A DNA stretch of 64,000 bases. It comes from Alphaproteobacteria bacterium. GTDB lineage: Bacteria; Pseudomonadota; Alphaproteobacteria; Micropepsales; Micropepsaceae. Below, piece after piece: positions 1-8,015 of this stretch (positions are counted from its first letter, which is position 1; every line of letters starts with the position of its first letter). The position numbers and the translations under genes were made by a program. The notes beneath the pieces were generated by a model, which had not been told where the DNA came from, made no database searches, and saw only the letters and a program-made list of their open reading frames with translations. The stretch covers positions 62,001-126,000 of the forward strand of contig JAFAWQ010000026.1 of NCBI GenBank assembly GCA_019241645.1. Reading direction: 5' to 3'.

Positions 1-134
1 ACCCATCCAGGAATTCTCAGATAGCGACGCTGGGTAGGCCCGGCAAGCATACCTGTGCGGTAAGGGCAGAGGCGGCTTCAGGCACACCAAAGGCCCGCTC
101 GTGCGTTGACAGCTGGATCGTGCGAGGATCGGGC

Positions 135-251
135 ATGCGCCGTCTTGTTTCCTTCCTGCTTGCTTTGGGTATCGGCCTCTCTCTTTCGGGCTGCGTGGTC
201 TATCGCGACGATCCGTGGTGCGCACGTCACCCGCAGAAATGCGGCCGCTGA
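135..251 (+). CDS. Tiny putative lipoprotein (38 aa)
   Basis: A 38-codon reading frame that runs from an ATG preceded by an AGGA-like ribosome binding site. The protein has a basic N-terminus (MRR), a hydrophobic core of about 14 residues and a lipobox LSGC with the modified Cys at residue 20, so the mature peptide would be only 19 residues (CVVYRDDPWCARHPQKCGR). The mature part holds two more Cys and is basic. I do not recognise a family. It lies just upstream of rlpA and on the same strand. Short lipoproteins of this kind are often missed by gene callers. The signal-peptide logic is seen in the sequence; expression is inference. Confidence 0.5.
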   Translation: MRRLVSFLLALGIGLSLSGCVVYRDDPWCARHPQKCGR

Positions 252-355
252 AGAGCGAATTAACGTTTTGGTAACCACGTCCGCCGCTAACAATCCCATT
301 GGCGGGGCTGGCCAGCGGCGCTGCCACGGCATTCAGGCAGAGCGGAACGCTGGGG

Positions 356-1030
356 ATGTCTCGAACGAAAGCGCGCGCATTTGCGATCTTGGGCCTCGCC
401 GGCTCCATTGCGGGCTGCGCAACCTCGCCGCCACCAGGAGGGACGGGCCACCCGGCCCGTTACAAGGTCGGCATTCCCTATCAAATCGGCGATACCTGGT
501 ATTATCCACAGGAGCAGCCCGATTACGATGAAACCGGGGTTGCGTCTTGGTATGGTCCGACCTTTTACGGCAAGCCGACGGCCAGCGGTGAGATCTATGA
601 TGGCGAAGCGCTTACGGCGGCGCATCGCACGTTGCCAATGCCGGTCAGGGTCCGGGTCATCAATCTGGAGAACGGGAAGTCTCTTGTCCTGCGAGTGAAT
701 GACCGAGGACCCTTTGCGCAAGGCCGTATCATCGATGTTTCCAAGCATGCCGCGGAGATACTGGGCTTTTATGCCAAGGGCACGGCGCGGGTTCGGGTGA
801 CTTACCTCGGCCGGGCCGACATTCCGGCCCTTGAAGGGCCGCGCCCGGCTATTCCTCAAGATTCTTCGACTGAGATTGCACGCGCAATTCCCGCCGCGCC
901 TGTTCGCGGGGTGCAAACCGCTTCGCTTGCATCGCCTCGAGCCGACGTGCAGGTCGCTTCTCTCCAGCCCCCGCCGATGCGGTGCAGCGCAATGATTCAA
1001 ATCCGGGGCGAACGCCTCCCATCGGGGTAA
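356..1030 (+). CDS. rlpA: RlpA-family septal lytic transglycosylase lipoprotein, main part
   Basis: Rare lipoprotein A cleaves naked glycan strands of peptidoglycan at the septum. The chosen ATG gives a signal peptide with lipobox IAGC (Cys at residue 21). The double-psi beta-barrel follows, with GVASWYG at about 61-67, His91 in TAAHRTLP and Asp116 in VNDRGPF, the positions equivalent to the catalytic pair known in RlpA. After about residue 200 the frame runs through a low-complexity linker (ASLQPPP) and stops early. The SPOR domain expected at the C-terminus is found next door in another frame (982-1302). One extra base in the C run at 968-972 would join the two. So this is either a truncated but catalytic protein or an artefact of a one-base error. 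Confidence 0.85.
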   Translation: MSRTKARAFAILGLAGSIAGCATSPPPGGTGHPARYKVGIPYQIGDTWYYPQEQPDYDETGVASWYGPTFYGKPTASGEIYDGEALTAAHRTLPMPVRVRVINLENGKSLVLRVNDRGPFAQGRIIDVSKHAAEILGFYAKGTARVRVTYLGRADIPALEGPRPAIPQDSSTEIARAIPAAPVRGVQTASLASPRADVQVASLQPPPMRCSAMIQIRGERLPSG

Positions 1031-1302
1031 AAAGAGATTCAAAAGATGAGGCAGATAACGCCCCTTTCAGGTCATCTCATCTCTACATTCAGGTGAGTGC
1101 TTTTAGTTCCCGGGACAACGCGGAACGCCTGAAGGCCCGGCTGACGGACGAGGGCTTGCCGGCTCTCTCGACGCAGGATGATGCAGGGAGGTTGCACCGG
1201 GTGCGGCTGGGCCCCTATGACGATCTCGAATCCGCAAATGCCGTGTTGGCCAAGTTGGGCGAGCTTGGTAATAACGGCGCGCAAATCATCGTCGATCGCT
1301 AG
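982..1302 (+). pseudogene. SPOR-domain C-terminal fragment of RlpA (out of frame)
   Basis: This frame encodes a SPOR domain of about 70 residues (HLYIQVSAFSSRDNAERL, then RLHRVRLGPYDDLESA), the module that binds denuded glycan at the division site. It has no ATG and no ribosome binding site; the first possible start is a GTG inside the preceding gene. Reading upstream in the same frame gives a Pro/Ala linker (SPAPADAV) that joins naturally to the RlpA linker after a one-base correction in the C run at 968-972. It therefore looks like the detached C-terminus of RlpA. An independent small SPOR protein made by reinitiation is less likely. Confidence 0.7.
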
Positions 1303-1330
1303 GATCGACGAACGTTGGAGTATTGCGTTC

Positions 1331-2524
1331 ATGCGGCATTTCTGCCTTGCGGCTGTATTCTTGTTGCTCCCTTTCCTGAATGCGGCGCCGGCTGGCGCTG
1401 AAGCTGTCCAGACAACCGCGGAGCACGCGGTGATCATGGATGCGGACAACGGCCAGGTACTGTGGGCGAAGGATGCTTACGCGTCTGTCCCGCCTGCCTC
1501 GATGAGCAAGTTGATGACGCTTGAACTGCTGTTCCAGCGGTTGAAGGACCATCGCGTCAAACTGACGGATGCTTTTCCCGTCTCCGAGCGCGCCTGGCGT
1601 GAGCGGGCGGGCTCCGAGTGTTTCGTGAATGTCGGGGATAAGATCGCGGTCGAGAACCTCATCCGCTGCGTGATCATAATGTCCGGCAACGACTCCTGCA
1701 TCGTGATTGCCGAGGCGCTTGGCGGCACGGTCGAAAACTTCGTCGCGATGATGAATGAACGGGCGAAGCATATCGGCCTCAGGCAGTCGCATTTCGTAAA
1801 TCCCAATGGCCTCGATCAGCCGCCAGGCCAGCTGATGTCGGCCATGGATCTCGCGACCCTGGCCCGGCATCTCATCAAGGACTATCCGGAGCTCTACCAT
1901 TATTTCGGCGAGCGCGATTTCGTGTGGAGCAATATCCATCAGCACAACCGCAACCTGGTGCTGGAGAAGTTCCCCGGCGCTGATGGATTGAAAACCGGAC
2001 ATCTCGACTCATCCGGCTACGGCATCACCGTCTCTGCGGTTCAGAACGGTCGCCGCCTCATTCTCGTGCTCAACGGGCTCCGATATCCAGACCTCTCGGC
2101 GCGTGGCGGAAAGGCACAAGACTGGTTCGCCGAGCAGCGCCGCGCCGATGAGGCCGCTCGCCTGCTGGGCGTCGCATTCCGCGAGTTCCGTCAATACAAG
2201 CTGCTGTCGCCTTCCGATATCGTTACCGAGGCGCCGGTGTGGCAGGGCAATCGCGCGACGGTGCCTCTAACCGTCGGCAAGCCGTTCGCTGTAACTTTGA
2301 CTCCGGAGGCACGCGCGGGACTGAAAGTCGCCGCGACTTACGACGGCCCCGTCAAAGCGCCTATCAGCAAAGGCCAGCGCATCGGCAATTTGATGGTCAC
2401 GGCGCCGAACGCGCCGTCACAGCACGTTCCACTTTATGCAATGCAGGACGTTGGCGCGGCGGGTTTTGTCAGCCGCATCTTCACGGGGTTGCATGCGCTA
2501 ATTGCCGGCCGTTCGGACAAATGA
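1331..2524 (+). CDS. D-alanyl-D-alanine carboxypeptidase (PBP5/6 type, S11 family)
   Basis: Penicillin-binding D,D-carboxypeptidase that trims the terminal D-Ala of peptidoglycan stem peptides in the periplasm. The ATG at 1331 gives a 397-residue protein with a signal peptide ending near AGAEA (residue 24). All three active-site motifs of the S11 family are present: SMSK at 57-60, SGN at 118-120 and KTG at 221-223. A PBP5-type beta-sheet domain fills the C-terminal third (from about 285), with a short amphipathic tail that may act as a membrane anchor. The stop overlaps the start of tmk by ATGA, so the two are probably translationally coupled. Earlier in-frame starts upstream of 1331 lack a signal peptide and were not chosen. 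Confidence 0.95.
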   Translation: MRHFCLAAVFLLLPFLNAAPAGAEAVQTTAEHAVIMDADNGQVLWAKDAYASVPPASMSKLMTLELLFQRLKDHRVKLTDAFPVSERAWRERAGSECFVNVGDKIAVENLIRCVIIMSGNDSCIVIAEALGGTVENFVAMMNERAKHIGLRQSHFVNPNGLDQPPGQLMSAMDLATLARHLIKDYPELYHYFGERDFVWSNIHQHNRNLVLEKFPGADGLKTGHLDSSGYGITVSAVQNGRRLILVLNGLRYPDLSARGGKAQDWFAEQRRADEAARLLGVAFREFRQYKLLSPSDIVTEAPVWQGNRATVPLTVGKPFAVTLTPEARAGLKVAATYDGPVKAPISKGQRIGNLMVTAPNAPSQHVPLYAMQDVGAAGFVSRIFTGLHALIAGRSDK

Positions 2525-3159
2525 CGGATGTAATTCCGGCGCGATTCATCACAATTGAGGGCGGCGAGGGTACGGGCAAATCGACGCAAGCCGGGCGACT
2601 GTCGCAAACGCTATCGGAACGCGGCATCCGCAATATCGTGACGCGCGAGCCCGGCGGTTCTGATGGCGCCGAACTCATTCGCAAGCTGCTCGTCGAAGGT
2701 GAGCCGAACCGCTGGGATCCTCTGGTGGAAACGCTTCTGATTTTCGCCGCGCGCGCGGATCATGTGGCCCGAACCATTCGTCCTGCATTGGCTGCGGGTC
2801 AATGGGTGATCTGCGACCGGTTTACGGATTCGACTTTCGCATATCAGGGCGCCGGCCGCGGGCTTGATCCGCGCCTGATCCGGACCGTCGAGGACGTCTC
2901 GATTGGCGGGTTTTGGCCGGAGTTCACCATTATTCTTGATGTGGCTGTCAAGGACGCATTAGACCGCATTGGTTCGCGCGACCATGCGGAAAATCGCTTC
3001 GAGAAATTCGATCCCGAATTTCATGAACGCCTGCGCACTTATTTCCGCGACCTCGCAAGAACCGAAGCGCAGCGATGTGTCCTGATCGACTCCAATGTGC
3101 CCATCGATCAGGTGGCGCAACGCATCTGGAGCGCAGTGGCGGAGCGGTTTAAGCTTTAG
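2521..3159 (+). CDS. tmk: Thymidylate kinase
   Basis: Phosphorylates dTMP to dTDP in the cytoplasm. The 212-residue length is normal for the family. A P-loop GGEGTGKST lies at residues 13-21, a DRF motif (CDRFTDSTFAYQGAGRG) in the middle, and an Arg-rich LID region follows. The start is the ATG of an ATGA overlap with the carboxypeptidase gene. A longer in-frame extension upstream (to 2239) only re-reads that gene and was rejected. holB starts 2 bases after the stop. The tmk-holB pair is a common bacterial arrangement. Confidence 0.96.
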   Translation: MTDVIPARFITIEGGEGTGKSTQAGRLSQTLSERGIRNIVTREPGGSDGAELIRKLLVEGEPNRWDPLVETLLIFAARADHVARTIRPALAAGQWVICDRFTDSTFAYQGAGRGLDPRLIRTVEDVSIGGFWPEFTIILDVAVKDALDRIGSRDHAENRFEKFDPEFHERLRTYFRDLARTEAQRCVLIDSNVPIDQVAQRIWSAVAERFKL

Positions 3160-3161
3160 CC

Positions 3162-4217
3162 ATGGCGAAGCGCGTGCGCATTGAGGACATTGAGGAAACC
3201 AATCGCGTCGAGGGTTTTCCGCATCCCCGAGAGACTTTTCGCCTTGTGGGACAGGAAGAGGCGCTGGCACGGGCAGCACGCGCGATTCGTTCGGGGCGGC
3301 CGCCTCAGGCCTGGCTGATCTCGGGCCCGAAGGGTACGGGCAAAGCCACATTGGCATATCGCCTCGCTCGATATCTGCTGCGCTATGGCGCCACGGATAC
3401 GGGGCCGGAAGATCTGTCGGTCGCTGCTGACGATCCGGTGTCCCGTCGCGTTGTGGCACAGGCGGAACCCGGCCTCGCGGTTGTAAAGCGTGGCATCGAT
3501 CCCAGGACCCGCAAATTAACGACTGTCATCACTGTCGACTCAGTCCGCGAGCTTGCGGAATTCTTTGGCTACACGGCGGCAGGTGCCGGGTGGCGCGTGG
3601 CCATCATCGACACGGCCGACGACATGAATCCCAATGCGGCGAACGCGCTGCTCAAAGTACTGGAAGAGCCTCCGGCCGACTCGATGTTCATGCTATTGTC
3701 GAACGCTCCCGGCAAACTGCTGCCAACGATCCGTTCGCGTTGCCAGCGGCTCGATCTGCGACCACTGGACACCGATACGCTGGCCTTCGAACTGGTGACC
3801 CATCTTCCTAAGATGAGCCCCGCGGATCGTATCTCTCTCGCAAAACTTTCCGGGGGCTCGATCGGTGCCGCACTGATGCTCGCGGATGAAGACACGCTGG
3901 CGCTCGCGCGAGACGCCGCTCGCGCGGTGAGCGAGGCCCTCGCACCCGATATTCCTGCGCTGTTTGCGTTGGCAGATCGCGTTGGACGTGTAACCGGCGG
4001 TTTGCCGGCGTTCGGCACTTATCTGATCCAGGCGCTGGAGGATTGCATTCGCGCGCGCGCAAAAAGAGAAGGCGCTTCAGGCTCATCGCGATGGATACAG
4101 GCCTGGGAGAAGGTCCGGGCCAACATCGATCGCGCTACCGCATTGCATCTGGAGCCGCGGCAGACCATCGTCTCCTCTGTCCGAGCCATCCAGTACGCCA
4201 GCCGCAACGTACGTTAG
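3162..4217 (+). CDS. holB: DNA polymerase III subunit delta prime
   Basis: Clamp-loader subunit of the replicative DNA polymerase, 351 residues. A Walker A motif (GPKGTGKAT) lies at residues 55-63, and the sensor region carries LLKVLEEPP and SRCQRLDLRPL, both hallmarks of the DnaX/HolB AAA+ family. The zinc-binding Cys cluster seen in the enterobacterial protein is absent. The gene sits 2 bases after tmk and 9 bases before tatD, so it is part of one operon. Confidence 0.93.
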   Translation: MAKRVRIEDIEETNRVEGFPHPRETFRLVGQEEALARAARAIRSGRPPQAWLISGPKGTGKATLAYRLARYLLRYGATDTGPEDLSVAADDPVSRRVVAQAEPGLAVVKRGIDPRTRKLTTVITVDSVRELAEFFGYTAAGAGWRVAIIDTADDMNPNAANALLKVLEEPPADSMFMLLSNAPGKLLPTIRSRCQRLDLRPLDTDTLAFELVTHLPKMSPADRISLAKLSGGSIGAALMLADEDTLALARDAARAVSEALAPDIPALFALADRVGRVTGGLPAFGTYLIQALEDCIRARAKREGASGSSRWIQAWEKVRANIDRATALHLEPRQTIVSSVRAIQYASRNVR

Positions 4218-4226
4218 AATACCCTC

Positions 4227-5006
4227 ATGCTCGTCGATAGTCACTGCCACCTCGACTTTCCTGAATTCGCGCCGGAGCTGGATGTCGTGATAGCGCGCGC
4301 CCTGAAGGCAGATGTTCGGGTATGCGTTACCATCGGAACCACACTTGCCAAATTTCCAGATGTGCTGGCGGTCGCGGAACGTTTCGACAATGTGTACTGT
4401 TCGGTCGGGATTCATCCGCACGAAGCGAAGGTTGAACCGCTCAGCAATGCCACGCCGCTGATTGAGCGGGCGGAGAATCCAAAAGTGATCGGCGTTGGAG
4501 AGACCGGCTTGGATTATTATTACGGCCATAGCCCGCGCGATCTCCAGATCGCCAACTTCCGAGCCCATATTGCCGCGGCCCGCGAATTGAAGTTGCCTTT
4601 GATCGTTCACACCCGCGACGCCGAAGACGATACCATTGCCATTTTGGGCGAGGAAATGGGGCGTGGCGCATTCACCGGTGTGATCCATTGCTTCACCGGC
4701 ACGCAACGCCTTGCCGAGGAAGCGCTGGCGCTTGGCTTTTGCATTTCCGCGTCGGGCATCGCGACGTTCAAGAAGTCGGATGAATTGCGCGCTGTGCTAA
4801 AAACCGTACCACTGGATCGGCTCTTGGTGGAAACCGATGCGCCTTATCTCGCGCCGCAGCCCTTTCGCGGCAAGCGCAACGAGCCCGCTTTTGTGAAACA
4901 CACCGCACAGGCGATGACCGAGCTGAAAGGGGTAAGCTTCGACGAACTCGCTGATGCCACGACGAGCAATTTCTTCCGGCTGTTCAGCCGGGCGAAGCGT
5001 TCATGA
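4227..5006 (+). CDS. tatD: TatD-family metal-dependent DNase
   Basis: A 259-residue TIM-barrel hydrolase. Metal ligands are visible in order: HCH at 6-8, Glu in VGETGLDYYY near 92, His in IVHTRD, His in VIHCFTGT and Asp in ETDAPYLAP. TatD proteins have 3'-5' exonuclease activity and are linked to DNA repair and quality control. The usual alphaproteobacterial position, downstream of tmk and holB and upstream of an MBL-fold gene, supports the call. The stop overlaps the next start by ATGA. Confidence 0.94.
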   Translation: MLVDSHCHLDFPEFAPELDVVIARALKADVRVCVTIGTTLAKFPDVLAVAERFDNVYCSVGIHPHEAKVEPLSNATPLIERAENPKVIGVGETGLDYYYGHSPRDLQIANFRAHIAAARELKLPLIVHTRDAEDDTIAILGEEMGRGAFTGVIHCFTGTQRLAEEALALGFCISASGIATFKKSDELRAVLKTVPLDRLLVETDAPYLAPQPFRGKRNEPAFVKHTAQAMTELKGVSFDELADATTSNFFRLFSRAKRS

Positions 5007-5827
5007 GCGCTATACTGGACGTTATTATCCTGGGCTGCGGCTCATCCACCGGCGTCCCGCGGATTGGTGGACCGGATGGAGGGGGCGATTGGGGCGCCTG
5101 CGATTCTGCAAATCCGAAGAATCGACGCCGCCGCTGTTCCATTCTTGTGCGCCGGCACGAAGGTGAAAGCGTCACGACTGTGCTAGTGGATACGTCGCCC
5201 GACTTGCGCGAGCAGCTTCTGGACGCACATTGCGCGCATCTCGACGGAGTGCTCATCACGCACGACCACGCTGACCAGACGCACGGTCTCGACGATCTGC
5301 GCGCGGTTGCCTACGGCATGCACAAGCGTGTGGCGCTCTATTCCGACAGCACCTGCCTGAATATTCTGAAGCAGAAATTCGGTTACACTTTCGAGACGCC
5401 GCCGGGGAGCGAATATCCCCCAATCCTGAAGGCGCACGAGATTGCAGCTGGTCAAGCGTTTGAGATAGCGAGTGAAGGTGGCGGCGTCCGGGTGCTGCCG
5501 TTCGCGCAAATCCACGGCCGCATCCAGTCGCTGGGCTTTCGCTTTGGACCACTGGCCTATTCCTCCGATGTTAGCGCGCTTTCGGAGGAAACTTTTGCCA
5601 TGCTGGAGGGCATCGAGTGCTGGATTCTCGACGCGTTGCGCTACGCGCCCCATCCGACACACGCCAACGTGGCGACGGCCCTTGAATGGATCGCGCGGGT
5701 GAATCCGCGGCGGGCGATTCTCACCAATCTACATATGGATTTGGATTATGAAGCGCTGAAGCGCGATCTGCCCGCAGGGGTCGAGCCGGCCTACGATGGA
5801 ATGACGATATCGCTTCCGCTTGAATAG
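5003..5827 (+). CDS. MBL-fold metallohydrolase, PhnP-like
   Basis: A 274-residue metallo-beta-lactamase-fold protein. It opens with LGCGSSTGVPRIGG, typical of the PhnP / cyclic phosphodiesterase branch, and carries the metal motif THDHADQTHGLDDLRA at about 86-101. In the canonical HxHxDH signature the last His is replaced here by Gln, with another His three residues on; from memory the same pattern occurs in alphaproteobacterial relatives. LDALRYAPHPTHAN and LTNLHMDLDY give later ligands. The substrate is unknown. The gene overlaps tatD by four bases and ends the tmk operon. Confidence 0.88.
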   Translation: MSAILDVIILGCGSSTGVPRIGGPDGGGDWGACDSANPKNRRRRCSILVRRHEGESVTTVLVDTSPDLREQLLDAHCAHLDGVLITHDHADQTHGLDDLRAVAYGMHKRVALYSDSTCLNILKQKFGYTFETPPGSEYPPILKAHEIAAGQAFEIASEGGGVRVLPFAQIHGRIQSLGFRFGPLAYSSDVSALSEETFAMLEGIECWILDALRYAPHPTHANVATALEWIARVNPRRAILTNLHMDLDYEALKRDLPAGVEPAYDGMTISLPLE

Positions 5828-5868
5828 ACCAGTGAAGGCTAACGTCGGGGATTTCGAGAGGTAACGAG

Positions 5869-6093
5869 ATGTGGCGAGGCGTTCTTGTAGGTTTGCTTAT
5901 CCTTCAACTGTTTGGATGCGCTGATTTTGCCGCTAGCACGGCGCTCAACGATGCAAAGGCCAGGTGCGTAAGGGAGGGAAAGCGGTTCGTCCAGGAGAAC
6001 GTGGAAAAGACGGAATTGCTTGTCGTGTCCTCCGCGAGAGTATCAGGCCATTGCGCCGGCCCGGGCGAACCCGGCTACGTTTCCACAAAGTAG
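5869..6093 (+). CDS. Small lipoprotein of unknown function (74 aa)
   Basis: A 74-residue protein preceded by a GAGAGG ribosome binding site. The N-terminus MWRGVLVGLLILQLFGC is a lipoprotein signal with lipobox LFGC and Cys17. The mature part is about 57 residues, with two further Cys (in ARCVREG and GHCAG) that could form a disulfide. No family recognised. It is followed head-to-head by the uracil-DNA glycosylase gene, with which it shares no spacer. Confidence 0.65.
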   Translation: MWRGVLVGLLILQLFGCADFAASTALNDAKARCVREGKRFVQENVEKTELLVVSSARVSGHCAGPGEPGYVSTK

Positions 6094-6804
6094 TCAAAGT
6101 CCGGCGGCACTCTTTGCTTTGCTGACGATGGCCTCGAACATTGGCGCGGTGAGAACGCCCGTATTGGTGTTCAGGCGCGAGCAATGGTAGCTCGATAGCA
6201 GCGCGATGCGTTCAAACGTATGCGTGGCGCCGTGACCGAATACGTGATCTTTTTTCGGCACGGACAGGGCCGTGCAGATGCTGTCATGAGCGATTTTCCC
6301 TAACGCCAGAATTGCGCCAAGATTTGGCACGGCTCGAATTGTAGCCGTTAGAAATTGTCGGCATGTCGTGACTTCAGAGGGCAGGGGTTTGTTGCCGGGC
6401 GGCACACAGCGGACCGCGTTGGCAATGGCACAGCCGATCAGCTCAAGGCCGTCGTCGGAGCGCTCGTGATATGTTCCCCGCGCGAGGCCCAGCTTTTTCA
6501 GTGTGCCGTAGAGTAGCAGGCCGGCATGATCGCCAGTAAACGGGCGGCCTGTGCGATTTGCCCCATGTAACCCGGGAGCCAAGCCCACAATCAGCAGCCG
6601 CGCATCATTCCGGCCAAAGAAGGGAACGGGATCGTTGAAGTAGGTCGGATAGCGGGTTCGATTCTCGTGTCGAAACGTGTGCAGGCGAGGACACAGGGGA
6701 CAGTCGGACGGGGGCTCGTGCGGAGTTGGGCTGCCCGGACTACCGGTTTGCGCGCCGATCGGAGCTGCCCGATCAGGCGTATTGCGGCTGGTTCGGCGCG
6801 GCAT
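6094..6804 (-). CDS. Uracil-DNA glycosylase family 5 (UDGb type)
   Basis: Base-excision repair enzyme that removes uracil, and in this family also other deaminated bases, from DNA. Four Cys suited to a 4Fe-4S cluster are present: CPLC near the N-terminus and the pair in AVRCVPPGNKPLPSEVTTC. The active-site motif is LIVGLAPGLHGANRTGRPF, with GLAPG as in family 5, followed by GDHAG. A late LLSSYHCSRLNTNTG provides the His motif. I chose the ATG at 6804, which overlaps the end of the upstream NYN gene by 32 bases. An earlier start at 6846 is possible but reads only low-complexity sequence. Confidence 0.88.
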   Translation of the reverse strand: MPRRTSRNTPDRAAPIGAQTGSPGSPTPHEPPSDCPLCPRLHTFRHENRTRYPTYFNDPVPFFGRNDARLLIVGLAPGLHGANRTGRPFTGDHAGLLLYGTLKKLGLARGTYHERSDDGLELIGCAIANAVRCVPPGNKPLPSEVTTCRQFLTATIRAVPNLGAILALGKIAHDSICTALSVPKKDHVFGHGATHTFERIALLSSYHCSRLNTNTGVLTAPMFEAIVSKAKSAAGL

Positions 6805-7360
6805 GAGCTTGTGGGCTGACCGAGCGGGGCCCGCCTTCGCGCACAATGGCGGATTTCAAATCCTCCAATTCAATAAAGTTGTCCGCCTGCCGCCGCAACT
6901 CGTCGGCGACCATCGGGGGTTGCGTGCGAATCGTGGAAACGACACTGACACGGCGGCCCTTTTTCTGGACGGCCTCGACCAGCCTGCGGAAATCGCCGTC
7001 ACCCGAAAATATGACGATGTGATCTACCGTTTCGGCCAGTTCCATGACATCAATCGCCAGTTCAATGTCCATATTTCCCTTGACGCGCCGGCGGCCCTGC
7101 GCGTCTGTAAATTCCTTCAGCGGCTTCGTGACCACGGTGAAGCCATTGTAATCGAGCCAATCCACCAGCGGGCGCAGCGGTGAGAACTCCTGGTCTTCGG
7201 CGACGGCCGTGTAATAAAAGGCACGCACGAGCAGGCCCTTGCGCGCAAAAAGCTCCAAAAGCCGCTTATAATCGATGTCGAAGCCCAAGCCCTTCGCGGC
7301 GCCGTAAAGATTGGCGCCGTCGATGAACAAGGCGAGCTTCTCCTGGGGATAAAACAGCAT
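6773..7360 (-). CDS. NYN-domain protein, LabA/DUF88 family
   Basis: A 195-residue PIN-like NYN-domain protein, a fold expected to cut RNA. Acidic motifs of the family are all visible: FIDGANLYG at 13-21, KGNMDIELAIDVM in the middle (Asp and Glu) and FSGDGDFRRLV after it. The C-terminus is a short Pro/Ala/Gln tail. In alphaproteobacteria this family is often found beside folK or rpoZ, and folK is divergently encoded here. It is probably co-transcribed with the uracil-DNA glycosylase downstream, which overlaps its 3' end. Confidence 0.9.
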   Translation of the reverse strand: MLFYPQEKLALFIDGANLYGAAKGLGFDIDYKRLLELFARKGLLVRAFYYTAVAEDQEFSPLRPLVDWLDYNGFTVVTKPLKEFTDAQGRRRVKGNMDIELAIDVMELAETVDHIVIFSGDGDFRRLVEAVQKKGRRVSVVSTIRTQPPMVADELRRQADNFIELEDLKSAIVREGGPRSVSPQAHAAPNQPQYA

Positions 7361-7488
7361 GGCAATTCTCCAAATTCCGATTCAACATCAAAGGTCCGCC
7401 GACAACACCGTCCCGACGGCCGATCATGGTTCTAGGGGAATTGGAATTCGAAGCAAACTCTTGCGATAAATTTGGTGTGCCTCTTCTC

Positions 7489-7974
7489 ATGATTTTGATC
7501 GGGCTCGGTGCCAATTTGCCTTCGCCGGCCGGGCCGCCAGCGGCCACGATAAACGCAGCGCTATCGACGTTAGGGAAACGTGGGATCGAGATCGCTGCAC
7601 TATCGCGGCTATATGGGAGCCTGGCCTGGCCAAACCCAGCGGATCCTCCTTTCGTCAATGCCGTCGCATGGATTCGCACCGGTCTTGCGCCAGAATCCTT
7701 GCTTGTGGAGCTTCACAGCATTGAACAGGCCTGCGGCCGCTTGCCCGGCGCACGCAACGCCCCACGTCCGCTCGATTTGGATATCCTGGATTATGATGGG
7801 CGGGTTGAGCCCGGCCCCCCTAGGTTGCCCCATCCACGTATGCAGGACCGCGCCTTCGTGTTGGTCCCGCTGGCCGAAATCGCGCCAAACTGGCGGCATC
7901 CTCTGTCCGATCGATCTGCTGCTGAGTTGGTCGCGAATCTTCCCGATCACGGATGTGGCGTCTATCGGCTCTGA
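7489..7974 (+). CDS. folK: 2-amino-4-hydroxy-6-hydroxymethyldihydropteridine pyrophosphokinase
   Basis: Folate pathway enzyme that transfers pyrophosphate from ATP to the pterin. The 161-residue product starts at ATG 7489 with MILIGLGANLPSP, matching the family N-terminus. The signature RPLDLDILDYDG and then LPHPRMQDRAFVLVPLAEIAP are diagnostic. A longer reading frame begins at 7426, but the residues before 7489 do not fit the family. The gene stands alone between the divergent NYN gene and a ClpP-like gene, without the folB or folP neighbours often seen. Confidence 0.93.
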   Translation: MILIGLGANLPSPAGPPAATINAALSTLGKRGIEIAALSRLYGSLAWPNPADPPFVNAVAWIRTGLAPESLLVELHSIEQACGRLPGARNAPRPLDLDILDYDGRVEPGPPRLPHPRMQDRAFVLVPLAEIAPNWRHPLSDRSAAELVANLPDHGCGVYRL

Positions 7975-8015
7975 GCGGTTGCTTCGGTTGAAAATCAGGC
8001 GATAGTTTTGGAATC

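Noticed and set aside
1..134. A partial tRNA or gene end at the left edge
   Set aside because: No cloverleaf, family-like frame or terminator could be made out; nothing is annotated there.
4083..4706. A 207-codon minus-strand frame opposite holB and tatD
   Set aside because: Antisense to two well-identified genes; no conserved motif.
5003..5827. Loss of function of the MBL-fold enzyme because the motif His is Gln
   Set aside because: The same HADQ pattern is, as far as I recall, normal in alphaproteobacterial members, and other ligands are intact.
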